A stretch of 64,000 nucleotides of DNA from Dictyobacter aurantiacus (GTDB taxonomy: Bacteria; Chloroflexota; Ktedonobacteria; Ktedonobacterales; Ktedonobacteraceae). Made by a program: the position numbers and the translations under genes. The notes beneath the pieces were generated by a model that did not search any database, was not told the origin of the DNA, and saw only the letters and a program-made list of their open reading frames with translations. This document shows positions 35,059 through 44,727 of this stretch, piece by piece. The stretch is taken from assembly GCF_003967515.1 (NCBI RefSeq), contig NZ_BIFQ01000002.1, forward strand, positions 806,001 through 870,000. The letters run 5' to 3'. Position 1 is the stretch's first letter. The number at the start of each line of letters is the position of its first letter.

Positions 35059-36063
35059 ATGCTGCAGCATATACTTGTGCCATTGGATGGATCAACCTGT
35101 GCGGAAGAGGCTCTACCAGTGGCCGCCAGGTTGGCGCGTGCCAACGGAGCAACCATCACAGTCGTGCGCATACTCGCCCCGACTCAGGAGTATCCATACT
35201 CATTGGTAGAGGGCTATCCGGCCATGGAAGAATGCTACTACCAGGAGGTACGCGAGGCGACCGACTATCTGGAGAAAGTGATTTATTCAGAGACGCTGCG
35301 CGGCATCGCGATCCAGAATGAACTGCTGGTGGGACTGCCGAATCAGATCCTGCCATCGCTGGCGCGCAGAAAACACATCGACATGATCGTGATGTGCAGC
35401 CGGGGCGCCACCGGCATCAAGCGCCTGGTGCTGGGTAGCCTGGCACAGGAATTAATTCGCCATAGTACAGTCCCCGTCTTTATCCTGCGCGAAGGCTGCG
35501 CCGATATGGCCGCATTTAGCAGGCCATCTGAACAGCAGTTCCGCATCCTGGTGGCCCTGGATGGCTCCCCCGGGGCAGAAGAAGCACTGCTCCCGGCCGC
35601 TCGGATCAGCGCGGCATTCTCAACAGATGGTGTGAGCAGGCTGCACCTGCTGCATATCGTCAAACCACGCCATGCTGGCAATAAACAGGAGCCGCTCCTT
35701 ACCAATGAGGTCAATCAACGCAAGATCGACGAGAGTTTGGAGTATCTCAGAAAGATAAAGGCTGGCATCCAGCAGCGGCTCAGCGGGAAGATCCCGGTAG
35801 AGATTACCTCCTCGGTGGTGCTGGACATCAACGTACCTGAGACCATTATCCAGACGGCGGAACAGGGATTGAGCACACCAGACGACTCCAGCCTGGGGTA
35901 TAGCGCCATCGCCCTGGTGACGCACTGCAATCATGGCCTGAGCTACTGGTTTGGCTCTCACGTGAGCGAACACATGCTGGGAGAGACGCACCTGCCGCTC
36001 CTGGTCATCCGTATGCAAGAACAGCCAGCGGCCACCGGGAAAGCCACACTGGCAGATTCATAG
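35059..36063 (+). CDS. Tandem universal stress protein (UspA x2)
   Basis: A 334-residue protein with two Usp domains. The first (1-148) starts ILVPLDGSTCAEEAL and ends in the ATP-binding pattern MCSRGATGIKRLVLGSLAQELI, followed by VPVFIL. The second (about 160-320) begins ILVALDGSPGAEEAL. Its C-terminal nucleotide loop is diverged (THCNHGLSYWFGSHVSEHML), so it may bind ATP poorly. AGGAGACTAAGGGGAAA precedes the ATG. It stands alone and is probably stress-induced. Confidence 0.9.
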   Translation: MLQHILVPLDGSTCAEEALPVAARLARANGATITVVRILAPTQEYPYSLVEGYPAMEECYYQEVREATDYLEKVIYSETLRGIAIQNELLVGLPNQILPSLARRKHIDMIVMCSRGATGIKRLVLGSLAQELIRHSTVPVFILREGCADMAAFSRPSEQQFRILVALDGSPGAEEALLPAARISAAFSTDGVSRLHLLHIVKPRHAGNKQEPLLTNEVNQRKIDESLEYLRKIKAGIQQRLSGKIPVEITSSVVLDINVPETIIQTAEQGLSTPDDSSLGYSAIALVTHCNHGLSYWFGSHVSEHMLGETHLPLLVIRMQEQPAATGKATLADS

Positions 36064-36116
36064 CGTGCATAGCGCTTTTCTGTACGGGAAAGACACGCCT
36101 TCCAGGCATGATATCT

Positions 36117-36554
36117 TTAGGCAGTGGGATCAGCAGCCGTCAGCTGCTCGTATTTCTCATAGATCTGTTCGAGTCCCTGCCTGATGGTTACTCTCATCTC
36201 CTCATCGAGACCCTCCAGAATTTGGGCCTCTAGCATATGGGTGAAATCCGCCATCTGCCGGGCAATCTGCTCTCCCGCAGGGGTGAGAGTGACCAGGGTA
36301 AAGCGATTATCGTGAGGATCGCTCCGGCGGGTCAGCAATCCTGAACCTTCCATCTGCTTAACGAAGCGCGTTACCAGCGTCCCTTCCATTCCCAGACGCT
36401 GCACCAGTTCGGCCTGGCTTAGTTCGCCGTTCTGCTTCAGTTCAAGCAAGAGCATCTGACGAGATTGACTCATCCCAACATGCCTCTCATAGAGACGCGC
36501 TTGATCGCGCGAGAGATGAAGGATCAGAGCGGGCAAGGGCAGTTCCTTACTCAT
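36117..36554 (-). CDS. MarR-family regulator
   Basis: A 145-residue MarR protein with the winged helix at about 35-95 (LSQAELVQRLGMEGTLVTRFVKQMEGSGLLTRRSDPHDNR) and helical dimer ends. It is encoded 18 bases after the monooxygenase gene on the same strand, so the two form an operon. A common design is repression of the operon relieved by the substrate of the enzyme. Confidence 0.9.
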   Translation of the reverse strand: MSKELPLPALILHLSRDQARLYERHVGMSQSRQMLLLELKQNGELSQAELVQRLGMEGTLVTRFVKQMEGSGLLTRRSDPHDNRFTLVTLTPAGEQIARQMADFTHMLEAQILEGLDEEMRVTIRQGLEQIYEKYEQLTAADPTA

Positions 36555-36572
36555 CTTAGGGCCTTTCTTCTA

Positions 36573-37733
36573 TCATCCAAGGGTGCTTTCTGTTTGTTCC
36601 TGCGCAGCATAGCGCATCATCTGGTCAACCATACTTTGAGGAGCATCGGGACGGAAGCAGTCAACAAGGTTGGTGGCGGATTCGATGGCGGAGATTTCGC
36701 TCCGCGCGAACATGGCGGTTTCATACTCCGAGAGGGCCGCTTCCACATCATCTGGATGGGCCAGCAGAGCATCCGCCAATTCGGCGGCATCCAGTAGAGC
36801 TAGATTGGCACCCTCGCCAGCGAACGGCGACATCAAGTGGGCGGCATCGCCAAGCAATGTGACCCCTGGTATGCGTCCCCAGCGATGTCCAACCGGCAAG
36901 GCATAGATGCCGCGATGAATAAATTCCGCATCACTTTCAGCAATGAGAGCGCGTAAACGCTCGTCCCAATCAGAAAATTGGCCGAGCAGTTGCTCTCTGA
37001 TCGCCTCGGTATCGTTCGCGTCAATGCCATGGGTGGCCATCCAGTCCGCGGGCACCTTTAGCGCGACATAAATGGTGAACCGTCCATCACCATCGCCGTG
37101 GGTCAGCAGGCCCTTTTCGTCAGAGAGCGCAAACATCGAGCCCCGGCCAATCAGATCGGCAACCACAGGATGACGCGTAGCGGCGTCAGAGAGGTATGTT
37201 TCAAAGAATGAGACGCCCAGGTAAGTGGGTTGCGCGTCCGACAGCAGTGGCCGCACTTTCGACCAGGCACCATCCGCGCCAATCAATAGCTCCGTGGTGA
37301 ACGTTGCTCCACTCGCCAATCGTACCTCATATCCTCCCGCTTCCAGTTTGACGACACCAGCCACTTTGCTGCCCCAATGAATACACTCAGTTGGCAACGA
37401 TTGGAGCAAGATGTCGCGGAGCGAACCACGATCAATCTCTGGTCGCGTGCCGTTCCCGTGGTCTTCCCAGCGAACAGTCGCATTCTTGTCGAGAATAAGC
37501 ATATCGTCACCCGACGGGACAACCTTCTGCCGAAAAGCTTCAAACAGCCCCGCTCTCCGTAAAGCAAGCTGACCCGACTCCTCATGCATATCCAGGACGC
37601 TTCCCTGGTGGCGAACATCCGGTGATGTTTCAAGGTCGTAAATGGCAGTCTCGATCCCATGTTTGTGCAGTATGCTAGCAAGGGTGAGACCGCCCAGACC
37701 AGCGCCGATAATAGTAATCTGTTTCAACATCAT
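36573..37733 (-). CDS. FAD-dependent monooxygenase, TetX-like
   Basis: A 386-residue flavoprotein of the group A hydroxylase family. It has the dinucleotide fold GAGLGGLTLA at the N-terminus, the IGADGAWSKVR (GD-like) motif near 155-165, and the FAD-binding LLGDAAHLMSPFAGEGANLAL near 300. The HEESGQLALRRAGL segment and overall length resemble TetX-type tetracycline-inactivating enzymes, but many relatives act on other aromatics. The ATG at 37733 follows AAAGGG; the longer frame to 37934 runs into a repeat element. It is co-transcribed with MarR. Confidence 0.85.
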   Translation of the reverse strand: MMLKQITIIGAGLGGLTLASILHKHGIETAIYDLETSPDVRHQGSVLDMHEESGQLALRRAGLFEAFRQKVVPSGDDMLILDKNATVRWEDHGNGTRPEIDRGSLRDILLQSLPTECIHWGSKVAGVVKLEAGGYEVRLASGATFTTELLIGADGAWSKVRPLLSDAQPTYLGVSFFETYLSDAATRHPVVADLIGRGSMFALSDEKGLLTHGDGDGRFTIYVALKVPADWMATHGIDANDTEAIREQLLGQFSDWDERLRALIAESDAEFIHRGIYALPVGHRWGRIPGVTLLGDAAHLMSPFAGEGANLALLDAAELADALLAHPDDVEAALSEYETAMFARSEISAIESATNLVDCFRPDAPQSMVDQMMRYAAQEQTESTLG

Positions 37734-37778
37734 AGTAACCCTTTTGCATTCAAAATGTGTCTGACTTCCGTCATGTTG

Positions 37779-37950
37779 GGGGCACTTGCGCGCCCCCGTA
37801 CAGGCGTCCGCTATGCGGCCGCAACGGTTTTGGTTGTTGAGCACCGCAGCTACGCAAACCCATTCTTGTATGTTGGTGTATCGGGGGCGCGGATGCGCCC
37901 CCGATACACCAACATACAAAGGGCTCCTGAGCACCGCAGGTGCGAAACCT
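37779..37950. repeat. Bipartite palindromic element (element G) with flanking third module
   Basis: The hairpin 37866-37890/37895-37919 has 25-bp perfect arms with GTTGGTGTA outside and GCGC-GGAT-GCGC at the centre. The second module lies at 37779-37827 in reverse orientation. GAGCACCGCAGCTACGCAAACC (37840-37861, written here as two blocks GAGCACCGCAG and CTACGCAAACC) and GAGCACCGCAGGTGCGAAAC (from 37930) are two copies of a third short unit. The unit is also seen inverted beside element K. The element lies upstream of the monooxygenase in a divergent region. Confidence 0.8.
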
Positions 37951-38521
37951 CAGGCAGGCCGCAGGCGATGATTGTGAGAGTCAGACACATGCTCATAAAA
38001 AAATGTAATCTATCATCTACCGAAAATATTAATTACCAGGTTGATAATCAACTTAGTTAATTAATCTATAGGAGTATCATACTCTGCAGAAAAGATATTG
38101 TCAAGCTCGCGGCGGCATTTTTTGCGCCTGCACCTGTAATCTCATCTCGAACTGTTGTGAAAAGCTGGCCTGTGGAAGGCAAAACACGATAAATCTGGTA
38201 CCCAATAATGCGGCAACATCGTGTGGTTGTGGAATGGAATGGTAGCGTTGACATGCATTTGGTGGGGATGGTATAATCGGACCGCTTAAAGTTGCGGATT
38301 GAGTAGAGAAGCGCAGGCATGCACACATTCGACGCATGGCTCTGGTGCTTTATATAACAAATACGGGTTTCCTGACCGGCAGTATCGGCTCACTCTGGCT
38401 AGATTGAATCTATGTTATGAGGGTAGGGCTGTTTTTTTGTGCCCGCGTGGGCATGGGTGGGATGTTATGGCTGCTGCCGGCTCTACCTGTTTCAGAATTT
38501 GTAGACAGGAGGAAGTTCGTT
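37951..38521. other. Intergenic region upstream of the DMT exporter
   Basis: About 570 bases, AT-rich in the first third, with no convincing gene. Short open frames on both strands lack ribosome binding sites and family matches. No consensus promoter was identified with confidence. Confidence 0.4.
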
Positions 38522-39448
38522 TTGAAGAGATTAACCGCTAGCTTGCTGGTTCTGGCAGGCGCAGCGTCCTTCGGCATTCTATCGACGATTGTGAAGATCA
38601 GCTATAGCCAGGGCTTTTCAACGGCCGAGATTACGGATAGCCAGATCCTGTTCGGCTGCCTCTGCCTCTGGCTCTGCAGCATTCCTTCATTGAAATATTT
38701 GCGCACCCTCTCATTTGCCAGCATTGGCAAGTTGCTTGCCAGTGGTATTTTCGGTGGACTGGTCGGGGTCTTCTACTACCTGGCCCTGCAGTCGCTATCG
38801 GCCTCCTTTGGCGTAATCCTGCTCTTTCAATTTGTCTGGATGGGCTTTGTGGTGGACTGGCTGATCGACAGACGACGACCGACGACCAATCAGTGGATCG
38901 CCATCATAGTTGTCCTGATCGGGACGGTGCTGGCGGCAGGCTACGAGGCACTACGCTTCGAGCATGTCAGCCTGGTCGGTATCATCCTGGGATTACTGGC
39001 GGCGGCCAGCTATACCCTCAATCTGACTGTCAATGGGCGGGTTGAGCCGCAGGTCCCCTCCATTCTGCGCAGTGCCCTGATGGTGAGCGGTTCGGTCATC
39101 ATCACTTTTATCGCCCTGCCGCCCTTCTTTCTGGCGCATGGATTCCCCGGTGTGAATCTGTGGATCTTCGCCGCCTTGCTAGGCCTCTTTGGCGCGGTGA
39201 TCCCGCTCTATCTGTACGCGCGCGGCATCCCGGTGGTTGGTTCCGCCATGGCCTCTATTCTTGGCTCAATCGAGCTCCCGGTAGTGATTACCTGCTCAAC
39301 GCTGGTGCTGCACGAACAGGTCACCCTGACGCAATGGATGGGTGTGATATTGATCCTGGTCGGCATCTTCATCTCGCAACAACGCATCATCACCGGCAAA
39401 TCCATGAAGCGCCCCTTACCGCAAAGCGGTCAGCAGGAAAGCGCATAA
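38522..39448 (+). CDS. DMT-superfamily (EamA) transporter
   Basis: A 308-residue protein with ten membrane helices in two EamA repeats. The first repeat contains ASFGILSTIVKI near the N-terminus and GVFYYLALQSLSASFGVILLF. The second contains IPLYLYARGIPVVGSAMASIL and the family Pro/Glu segment SIELPVVI. It probably exports amino acids or metabolites. The start is TTG at 38522, six bases after AGGAGGAAG; an ATG at 38417 is in frame but lacks such a site. Confidence 0.87.
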   Translation: MKRLTASLLVLAGAASFGILSTIVKISYSQGFSTAEITDSQILFGCLCLWLCSIPSLKYLRTLSFASIGKLLASGIFGGLVGVFYYLALQSLSASFGVILLFQFVWMGFVVDWLIDRRRPTTNQWIAIIVVLIGTVLAAGYEALRFEHVSLVGIILGLLAAASYTLNLTVNGRVEPQVPSILRSALMVSGSVIITFIALPPFFLAHGFPGVNLWIFAALLGLFGAVIPLYLYARGIPVVGSAMASILGSIELPVVITCSTLVLHEQVTLTQWMGVILILVGIFISQQRIITGKSMKRPLPQSGQQESA

Positions 39449-39606
39449 CACGTTCACGGCCTCGCCTCGCCCGCCTGTCTCTTTCCAGCGGGCCGGTGGG
39501 CGAGGTCAATCCATCCACGGCCTATCTCTAGCGTTTCAGGCGCTGGTATGGTACAACTAGCAGCAGTGCATGCCGTCCTTAAATTTGGCCAGAGAAAGGA
39601 GTGGGG

Positions 39607-40266
39607 ATGAGCCAGAATGTCTATGACAATATCCGCACGCGGGTGATCGTCCTGCAGGAGAATCAGCTATTATTGTTAAACGATGAGGGTGCGTGGAGGT
39701 TGCCGGGAGGAGGGCTGGAACCATATGAAAGCTTACTAGAATGCGCCGCGCGCGAGGTCTATGAGGAGACCGGTCTTGAGGTTGAAGCTACCAGTATCGC
39801 CTTCCTGGGAGAATGGGTTTATCCTACCTATGCTCCCTGTCCCCGCAAACGTATGCAGTACGGCTACACGCTGGAGGTGCATATCTACGCTCATCCTATC
39901 AGCCCCGATCAGCCACTGCAGCAGGAGGGACCCGATTTTCCCCTACCAGCCTGGGTACCACTCTCCAGCGTTCCTCAACTACCCCTGTGGCCCAAAGAAT
40001 TAAAGACACTGGCCAGCACACTCCTTGCGGGCAAGACCGTACCGGGTGTTCCCAGCATCATCAAGTTGATCGAAGGTCCACAGGCCGCGCCACCGACTAC
40101 GCTCCCCTATACACAAATTGCAATTGATGGGGAAGCGGGGATGCAAGGGGCGGCCAGCCCCAGGCTGGGGCAAGCCCAGCAGCTACGGGGAGCGGGGGCT
40201 GCGCCCCCGGAATCTCCCCCCTCATCTCGCCTGCGTAGCGGGCAAACCCCATCAAACGAAGTTTGA
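39607..40266 (+). CDS. Nudix hydrolase with repeat-derived C-terminal tail
   Basis: A 219-residue protein. Residues about 1-160 form a complete Nudix domain with the box GGGLEPYE...REVYEETGLEVEA. The start ATG at 39607 is just behind AAAGGAG. The last about 40 residues (from 40137) are encoded by GC-rich repeat sequence (GGGGCAAGCCCAGCAGCTACG type). They read as a low-complexity Ala/Pro/Ser/Arg tail. The tail probably arose when a repeat inserted near the original stop and extended the frame. The gene ends 9 bases from the convergent beta-glucosidase stop. Confidence 0.82.
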   Translation: MSQNVYDNIRTRVIVLQENQLLLLNDEGAWRLPGGGLEPYESLLECAAREVYEETGLEVEATSIAFLGEWVYPTYAPCPRKRMQYGYTLEVHIYAHPISPDQPLQQEGPDFPLPAWVPLSSVPQLPLWPKELKTLASTLLAGKTVPGVPSIIKLIEGPQAAPPTTLPYTQIAIDGEAGMQGAASPRLGQAQQLRGAGAAPPESPPSSRLRSGQTPSNEV

Positions 40267-40274
40267 CAAAGCAC

Positions 40275-41657
40275 TTAGCGGGCGGCGTGGTAATCTTTGA
40301 TCAGCGAGGAATACCAGAGCACGCTCTCTTTGGGGATGCGCCGCTGGGTCTCATAATCAACGTAGACGACTCCGAAGCGCTTGCGATAGCCTTCGGCCCA
40401 TTCGTAATTATCCATCAAGGACCAGACGAAGTAGCCCTTCAGGGGCGCTCCCTCGTGAGCGGCCTCGGCGGCGGCGGTAATATATTCCTGCAAGAAGGAT
40501 ACGCGGCGCGGATCGCTGACCACCTCGCTCTTACCATCCCACTTATCGCTGAAGGCGGCTCCATTCTCGGTCACATACAGCGCCTTGACGTTATAATCAT
40601 GATGCAAGCGCAGCAGCATATCCTTCAGGGCGTCGGGATAGATCTCCCAGGCCATATCGGTGTAGCAGGCTTCGGGGACAGGGGAGACCGTCGCGACCGC
40701 GTCGGCCAGCGGCGCCTGGCCTGCCGTGCCGCGTACCAGGTTGCGGGAATAAAGATTGATGCCCAGGAAATCGACTGGCACGTTGATCGTCGCCAGATCA
40801 TCTCCCTGGATGGGAGGAGGGTTCAGCCCCATATCGGCAAAAAAGGTCTCGGGATAGCGGCCTCGGAAGAGAGGATCAAGAAACCAGCGATTGGAGAAGG
40901 AATCCAACAGGGCCATGTCGCGCAGCGTCTCAAGGCGCTCGTCTTCGCCATAGACAGGATAGACGTTGAGGGTAATGCCAACCTGCTTATCAGGGGCAAC
41001 AGCGGCGCGGATGCGTGGCACGGCCAGGCCATGGGCCAGCAGGAGATGGTGGGCGGCGTCAAGCGCGGCCTGTCGATTCCGCACACCCGGCGCATGCACG
41101 CCAATGCCATAGCCAAGATACGCTGAACACCAGGGCTCATTGAGGGTAATCCAACCGGCCACGCGATCTCCCAGACGTCGCGCCACGACCTCAGCATAGT
41201 CCGCGAAGGCATAGGCGGTCTCGCGCTTGGTCCAACCACCAGCATCTTCCAGCTTCTGGGGCATATCCCAGTGATAGAGGGTAGCGAAAGGCGTAATACC
41301 TTTGGTCAGCAGCGTATCGACCAGGCGATCATAAAAATCCAGTCCCGGCTGATTGACATCCCCTCGACCCTGTGGCAAGATGCGCGGCCAGGCGATCGAA
41401 AAACGATAGGCATCCAGGCCCAGCTGCGACATCAGCTCCACGTCCTGGGGCATGCGATGATAATGATCATCGGCGACATCCCCGGTGTGTCCGCCAAACA
41501 CTTTGCCGGGGGTGGCCGCGAAGGTATCCCAGATCGAGGTGCCACGCCCATCTTCATGCGTGGCGCCCTCGATCTGGTATGAAGCGGTCGCCGCCCCAAA
41601 CACAAAATCCTTCGGCAGCAAAGAGGCCAGTTGATGATTATCCACAAACTTCTGCAT
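40275..41657 (-). CDS. GH1 beta-glucosidase
   Basis: A 460-residue TIM-barrel enzyme of glycoside hydrolase family 1. It has the N-terminal signature FVFGAATASYQIEGA, the acid/base Glu174 in TLNEPW, and the nucleophile Glu in YVTENG (about residue 365). The aglycone-side NYEWAEGYRKRFG segment is also present. It should release glucose from cellobiose or aryl glucosides in the cytosol. The ATG at 41657 follows GAAGGGATTTGAG; an ATG at 41687 is upstream. It is divergent from the GT4 gene across a 1-kb region. Confidence 0.93.
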   Translation of the reverse strand: MQKFVDNHQLASLLPKDFVFGAATASYQIEGATHEDGRGTSIWDTFAATPGKVFGGHTGDVADDHYHRMPQDVELMSQLGLDAYRFSIAWPRILPQGRGDVNQPGLDFYDRLVDTLLTKGITPFATLYHWDMPQKLEDAGGWTKRETAYAFADYAEVVARRLGDRVAGWITLNEPWCSAYLGYGIGVHAPGVRNRQAALDAAHHLLLAHGLAVPRIRAAVAPDKQVGITLNVYPVYGEDERLETLRDMALLDSFSNRWFLDPLFRGRYPETFFADMGLNPPPIQGDDLATINVPVDFLGINLYSRNLVRGTAGQAPLADAVATVSPVPEACYTDMAWEIYPDALKDMLLRLHHDYNVKALYVTENGAAFSDKWDGKSEVVSDPRRVSFLQEYITAAAEAAHEGAPLKGYFVWSLMDNYEWAEGYRKRFGVVYVDYETQRRIPKESVLWYSSLIKDYHAAR

Positions 41658-41793
41658 CTCAAATCCCTTCAAGCCAGTACATAACATGTATTACTAGCAT
41701 CTGTGCGATATAGTTTAAATAAAGAACTTCCGTGTCCTGAAACAGGAGGAACTTTCCTGTAATTTACCACATTTTCTGGAGCGTGATGTTAGC

Positions 41794-41894
41794 GAGCGTA
41801 AGCGCTCCCGTACGCGTGTCCGCTGCGCGAACGCGCTGGTTTTTTTTGAGTTGGTGCATGCGGCGCGCGGATGCGCGCCGCATGCACCAACTCA
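41794..41894. repeat. Bipartite palindromic element (element H)
   Basis: The hairpin 41847-41868/41873-41894 has 22-bp perfect arms (TGAGTTGGTGCATGCGGCGC) and a GGAT loop. The second module, reversed, is at 41794-41839, joined by a T-run. A further partial second module (GTGAGCGCTCACGTACCCC) is at about 41952-41971. It lies in the divergent region between GH1 and GT4. Confidence 0.85.
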
Positions 41895-41971
41895 TGTTGA
41901 CTGCTGCTCACCTGCGATACACAGCATATCAATGCGGCTGGCTGCTCATGCGTGAGCGCTCACGTACCCCG

Positions 41972-42742
41972 GAGTTACACCTATGGTAAGTTGGTACAGC
42001 GGGAGGCGCGAATGCCAATACTTTCAATTTAAGATCGTGCAAAACGAGAAACGACCACAGTACGTGTGGGCGCGCTGTGGGGCGCTCATTACCTCCATAT
42101 AGCAGGCCATGCGTAAACAACACCTGGCGCTATCATAAGATTGAATATAGTATTTTACTATTGGTTGAATGGCTGACTTAATAGAAAACGTAGAAATACT
42201 ATCATTTGCCGGGCTTAATTCATAGTTAGAAAGACCTGGAAACCGCTGAAAGATAAAGAATAAATATATGTTATTTGTCGCCACCTAATGTGAAATTTAT
42301 GTAGCAAATTTGTACTACCCGTCGAATAACAGAAATGCTTCCTGATTATAGAAAAATAGAAGGCGGTAATGGATGTGAACGAGCTTGAATTGTGGGCTTA
42401 GTCACATATCTATCGATGCTAATTGTGTGGCAGACGGCACAGAAATCCTACCCTGAGGGGATGTATAATACCCATAGTAGATAGTAGAAAACAGACGTAA
42501 CCCTTCTAGTTCAGCCTATATGTCAAGCGTAGAATGTGTTTTAATCCAGTAGCGAGGTTTCACAGTGTATCAGACACCGGACCTGTTTGTCTAACCAATG
42601 TTACGTCTAAACAGAGGTCAAAAGCCGAAATAGAATGTGGTGGAGTATTGTTATCATAGGTAACAGGGTCTCATGTCTGATAGGGAACTATTTGATACAC
42701 CTGTAAGTGTTAGCACTAATATCATTCCTTGAGGTAAATGAA
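41972..42742. other. Long AT-rich intergenic region upstream of the GT4 gene
   Basis: About 770 bases with no supported gene. Composition is visibly more AT-rich than the genes. A weak promoter-like pair (TTGATA at 42692, TAATAT 19 bases later) lies just before the GT4 start. The length suggests a long leader or several regulatory sites for the GT4 gene. Confidence 0.4.
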
Positions 42743-44650
42743 TTGTCTTATTCGTCTTATAGCAAACCAACCAGAACACTTATAGAAGACATGCCTGCTA
42801 CATCCTCTGGAAATAATGCATCAGAGGAGCAGCAGTCGCGGGCCACGCAAATCGAGCAGCTTGCGATCCCTGCCGCAACCTATGCCAGTCTACAATTACA
42901 GGACGGCAATTTACAAATAGCTGAATCAGACAGTAACCTTAATAGTATGTCATTTGAAAAGGCTGTCACTGATACAGATGCTGGCGAGGATGCCCTGAAC
43001 TGGCTCAAACAGACGGCGGAAAAGCACAACCAGCAATTTATTGCTGCCACTTTCCGCGAGGGGGACTTTACTCCAGAGCTGGGAGCCCGGTTGTGGATGC
43101 AGGAAGATATCGTACCGCTGCGCGCCGAGCGCCGGGCAGATCAGCCGATGACGGCCGAGGACCTGGTTCGCTACGCACGTCTTCAATTCGATCAGAATGA
43201 CCTGGCGATAGTGCCTCTGACGGCCGATCGCGAGGTGGTTGTCAGTGAGTTGACCACCCTCGAAGAGTATCGTTCCACAGTAACGGCCGAGGACTTCGAA
43301 ATGGTCCAGCAGCTGGCACACAAATTTGAGGGGAAACGCCTGGTCTTTATTAACGCTACCCCACAGGGTGGTGGTGTCGCCCTGATGCGCCATGCTCTGA
43401 TTCGCCTGCTCAGACTGCTGGGTGTAGATGCCCACTGGCATATTCTACTCCCCAAAAAAGAAGTTTTTGACATTACCAAAACCAAAGTTCATAACGTATT
43501 GCAGAACGTGGCCAGCCCTTCGACCGAACTGACGGAAGACGACAAACAGGTCTACCTGGATTGGACGCAGGAGAACGCCATGGTGCTGGATCCTGTATTC
43601 AAGCAGGCCGATGTCATCGTCATTGACGATCCACAACCGGCTGGCCTGATTCCCTATATCAAAGAGGCCAATCCAGACTGCAAGATCCTGTATCGCTCAC
43701 ACATTCAGATCGTAGCGGACCTGGCTACCCAGGAGGGCACGCCCCAGCATACCACATGGAGCTTCCTGTGGAACTTCATCCGGCAGGCGGACTACTTTAT
43801 CAGCCATCCTATGAAGATGTTCGTACCCTCGAACGTGCCGGACGAAAAAGTGCTGTACATGCCCGCCACCACCGATCCGGTCGATGGTCTGAACAAGCCG
43901 CTGAGCGAGCAGCAAATGGACACATATATCAAGCTATTCAACAAGATCTTGATCCAGGAGGGTCAGACCCCATTGGATAGCCAGCGTCCATACATCGTTC
44001 AGATCGCGCGCTTTGATCCGTCTAAGGGTATTCCTGACGTACTGGATGCGTACCGGCAGTTGCGCCAGATGCTGGAAGAGCAGCAGCGGCCTGTGCCACA
44101 GCTCGTTATCGCCGGTAATGGCTCAATCGATGATCCCGATGGTGTGCCGGTCTATAGCCTGATCAAACGCATCCTGCAGACCGAGCCATACATCGGCTTC
44201 GCCCATGATGTCAAGGTGGCGCGCCTGCCTCACCGCGACCAGGTTCTGAACACGCTGCTACGCAGGAGCGCGGTCGTCCTACAGCTCTCAATCAAAGAGG
44301 GCTTTGAGGTCAAGGTAACCGAGGCCCTGCTCAAAGGCAAGCCAGTCGTAGCGTACCGAGTCGGTGGCATCCCACTGCAGATCCATGATAATGTCAACGG
44401 CTACCTGGTAGAGACCGGCGACACCAACCAGGTTGCGCAGCATCTCTACAACCTGCTGACAGATGACATGCTCTATACCAGCATGAGCTCGGCCGCCGCG
44501 GCTCTGGCCAACCGCGACTACCTGACCATTCCGAACGCCCTCTGCTGGCTCTACCTGGCCACAAGCATGCTGGAGGGTGAGACCCTGCCGGGCAACTACC
44601 AGTGGGTCAAAGCCCTGGCCATGCTCAGCTCTGAAGAGATCGCCGCCTGA
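42743..44650 (+). CDS. GT4 glycosyltransferase, trehalose synthase/phosphorylase-like
   Basis: About 635 residues. An N-terminal region of roughly 185 residues precedes a GT-B fold. The fold has FINATPQGGGVALMRHALI (acceptor-side Gly loop), YRSHIQI, QIARFDPSKGIPDVL and the EX7E motif in KEGFEVKVTEALLKGKPVVA. This arrangement matches TreT-type trehalose synthases and fungal-type retaining trehalose phosphorylases. The start is TTG at 42743 behind GAGGTAAATGAA. A terminator follows. The nearby GH1 and the ThuA-like gene elsewhere fit disaccharide metabolism, but the exact reaction is unproved. Confidence 0.8.
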   Translation: MSYSSYSKPTRTLIEDMPATSSGNNASEEQQSRATQIEQLAIPAATYASLQLQDGNLQIAESDSNLNSMSFEKAVTDTDAGEDALNWLKQTAEKHNQQFIAATFREGDFTPELGARLWMQEDIVPLRAERRADQPMTAEDLVRYARLQFDQNDLAIVPLTADREVVVSELTTLEEYRSTVTAEDFEMVQQLAHKFEGKRLVFINATPQGGGVALMRHALIRLLRLLGVDAHWHILLPKKEVFDITKTKVHNVLQNVASPSTELTEDDKQVYLDWTQENAMVLDPVFKQADVIVIDDPQPAGLIPYIKEANPDCKILYRSHIQIVADLATQEGTPQHTTWSFLWNFIRQADYFISHPMKMFVPSNVPDEKVLYMPATTDPVDGLNKPLSEQQMDTYIKLFNKILIQEGQTPLDSQRPYIVQIARFDPSKGIPDVLDAYRQLRQMLEEQQRPVPQLVIAGNGSIDDPDGVPVYSLIKRILQTEPYIGFAHDVKVARLPHRDQVLNTLLRRSAVVLQLSIKEGFEVKVTEALLKGKPVVAYRVGGIPLQIHDNVNGYLVETGDTNQVAQHLYNLLTDDMLYTSMSSAAAALANRDYLTIPNALCWLYLATSMLEGETLPGNYQWVKALAMLSSEEIAA

Positions 44651-44679
44651 AAAACGCGCATCCTTCCATTAGCAATATC

Positions 44680-44727
44680 AAAAGAGCCGCTTCCCTGCCA
44701 TTGACAGAGAAGCAGCTCTTTTCTTTA
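44680..44727 (+). terminator. Rho-independent terminator of the GT4 gene
   Basis: AAAAGAGC-CGCTTC pairs with GAAGC-AGCTCTTTT (one mismatch) around a short loop, followed by TTCTTT. It lies 30 bases after the GT4 stop. Confidence 0.75.

Noticed and set aside
37734..37934. N-terminal extension of the TetX-like protein
   Set aside because: The extension is encoded by the palindromic element and its flank. The FAD-binding motif starts directly after the ATG at 37733, which has a ribosome binding site.
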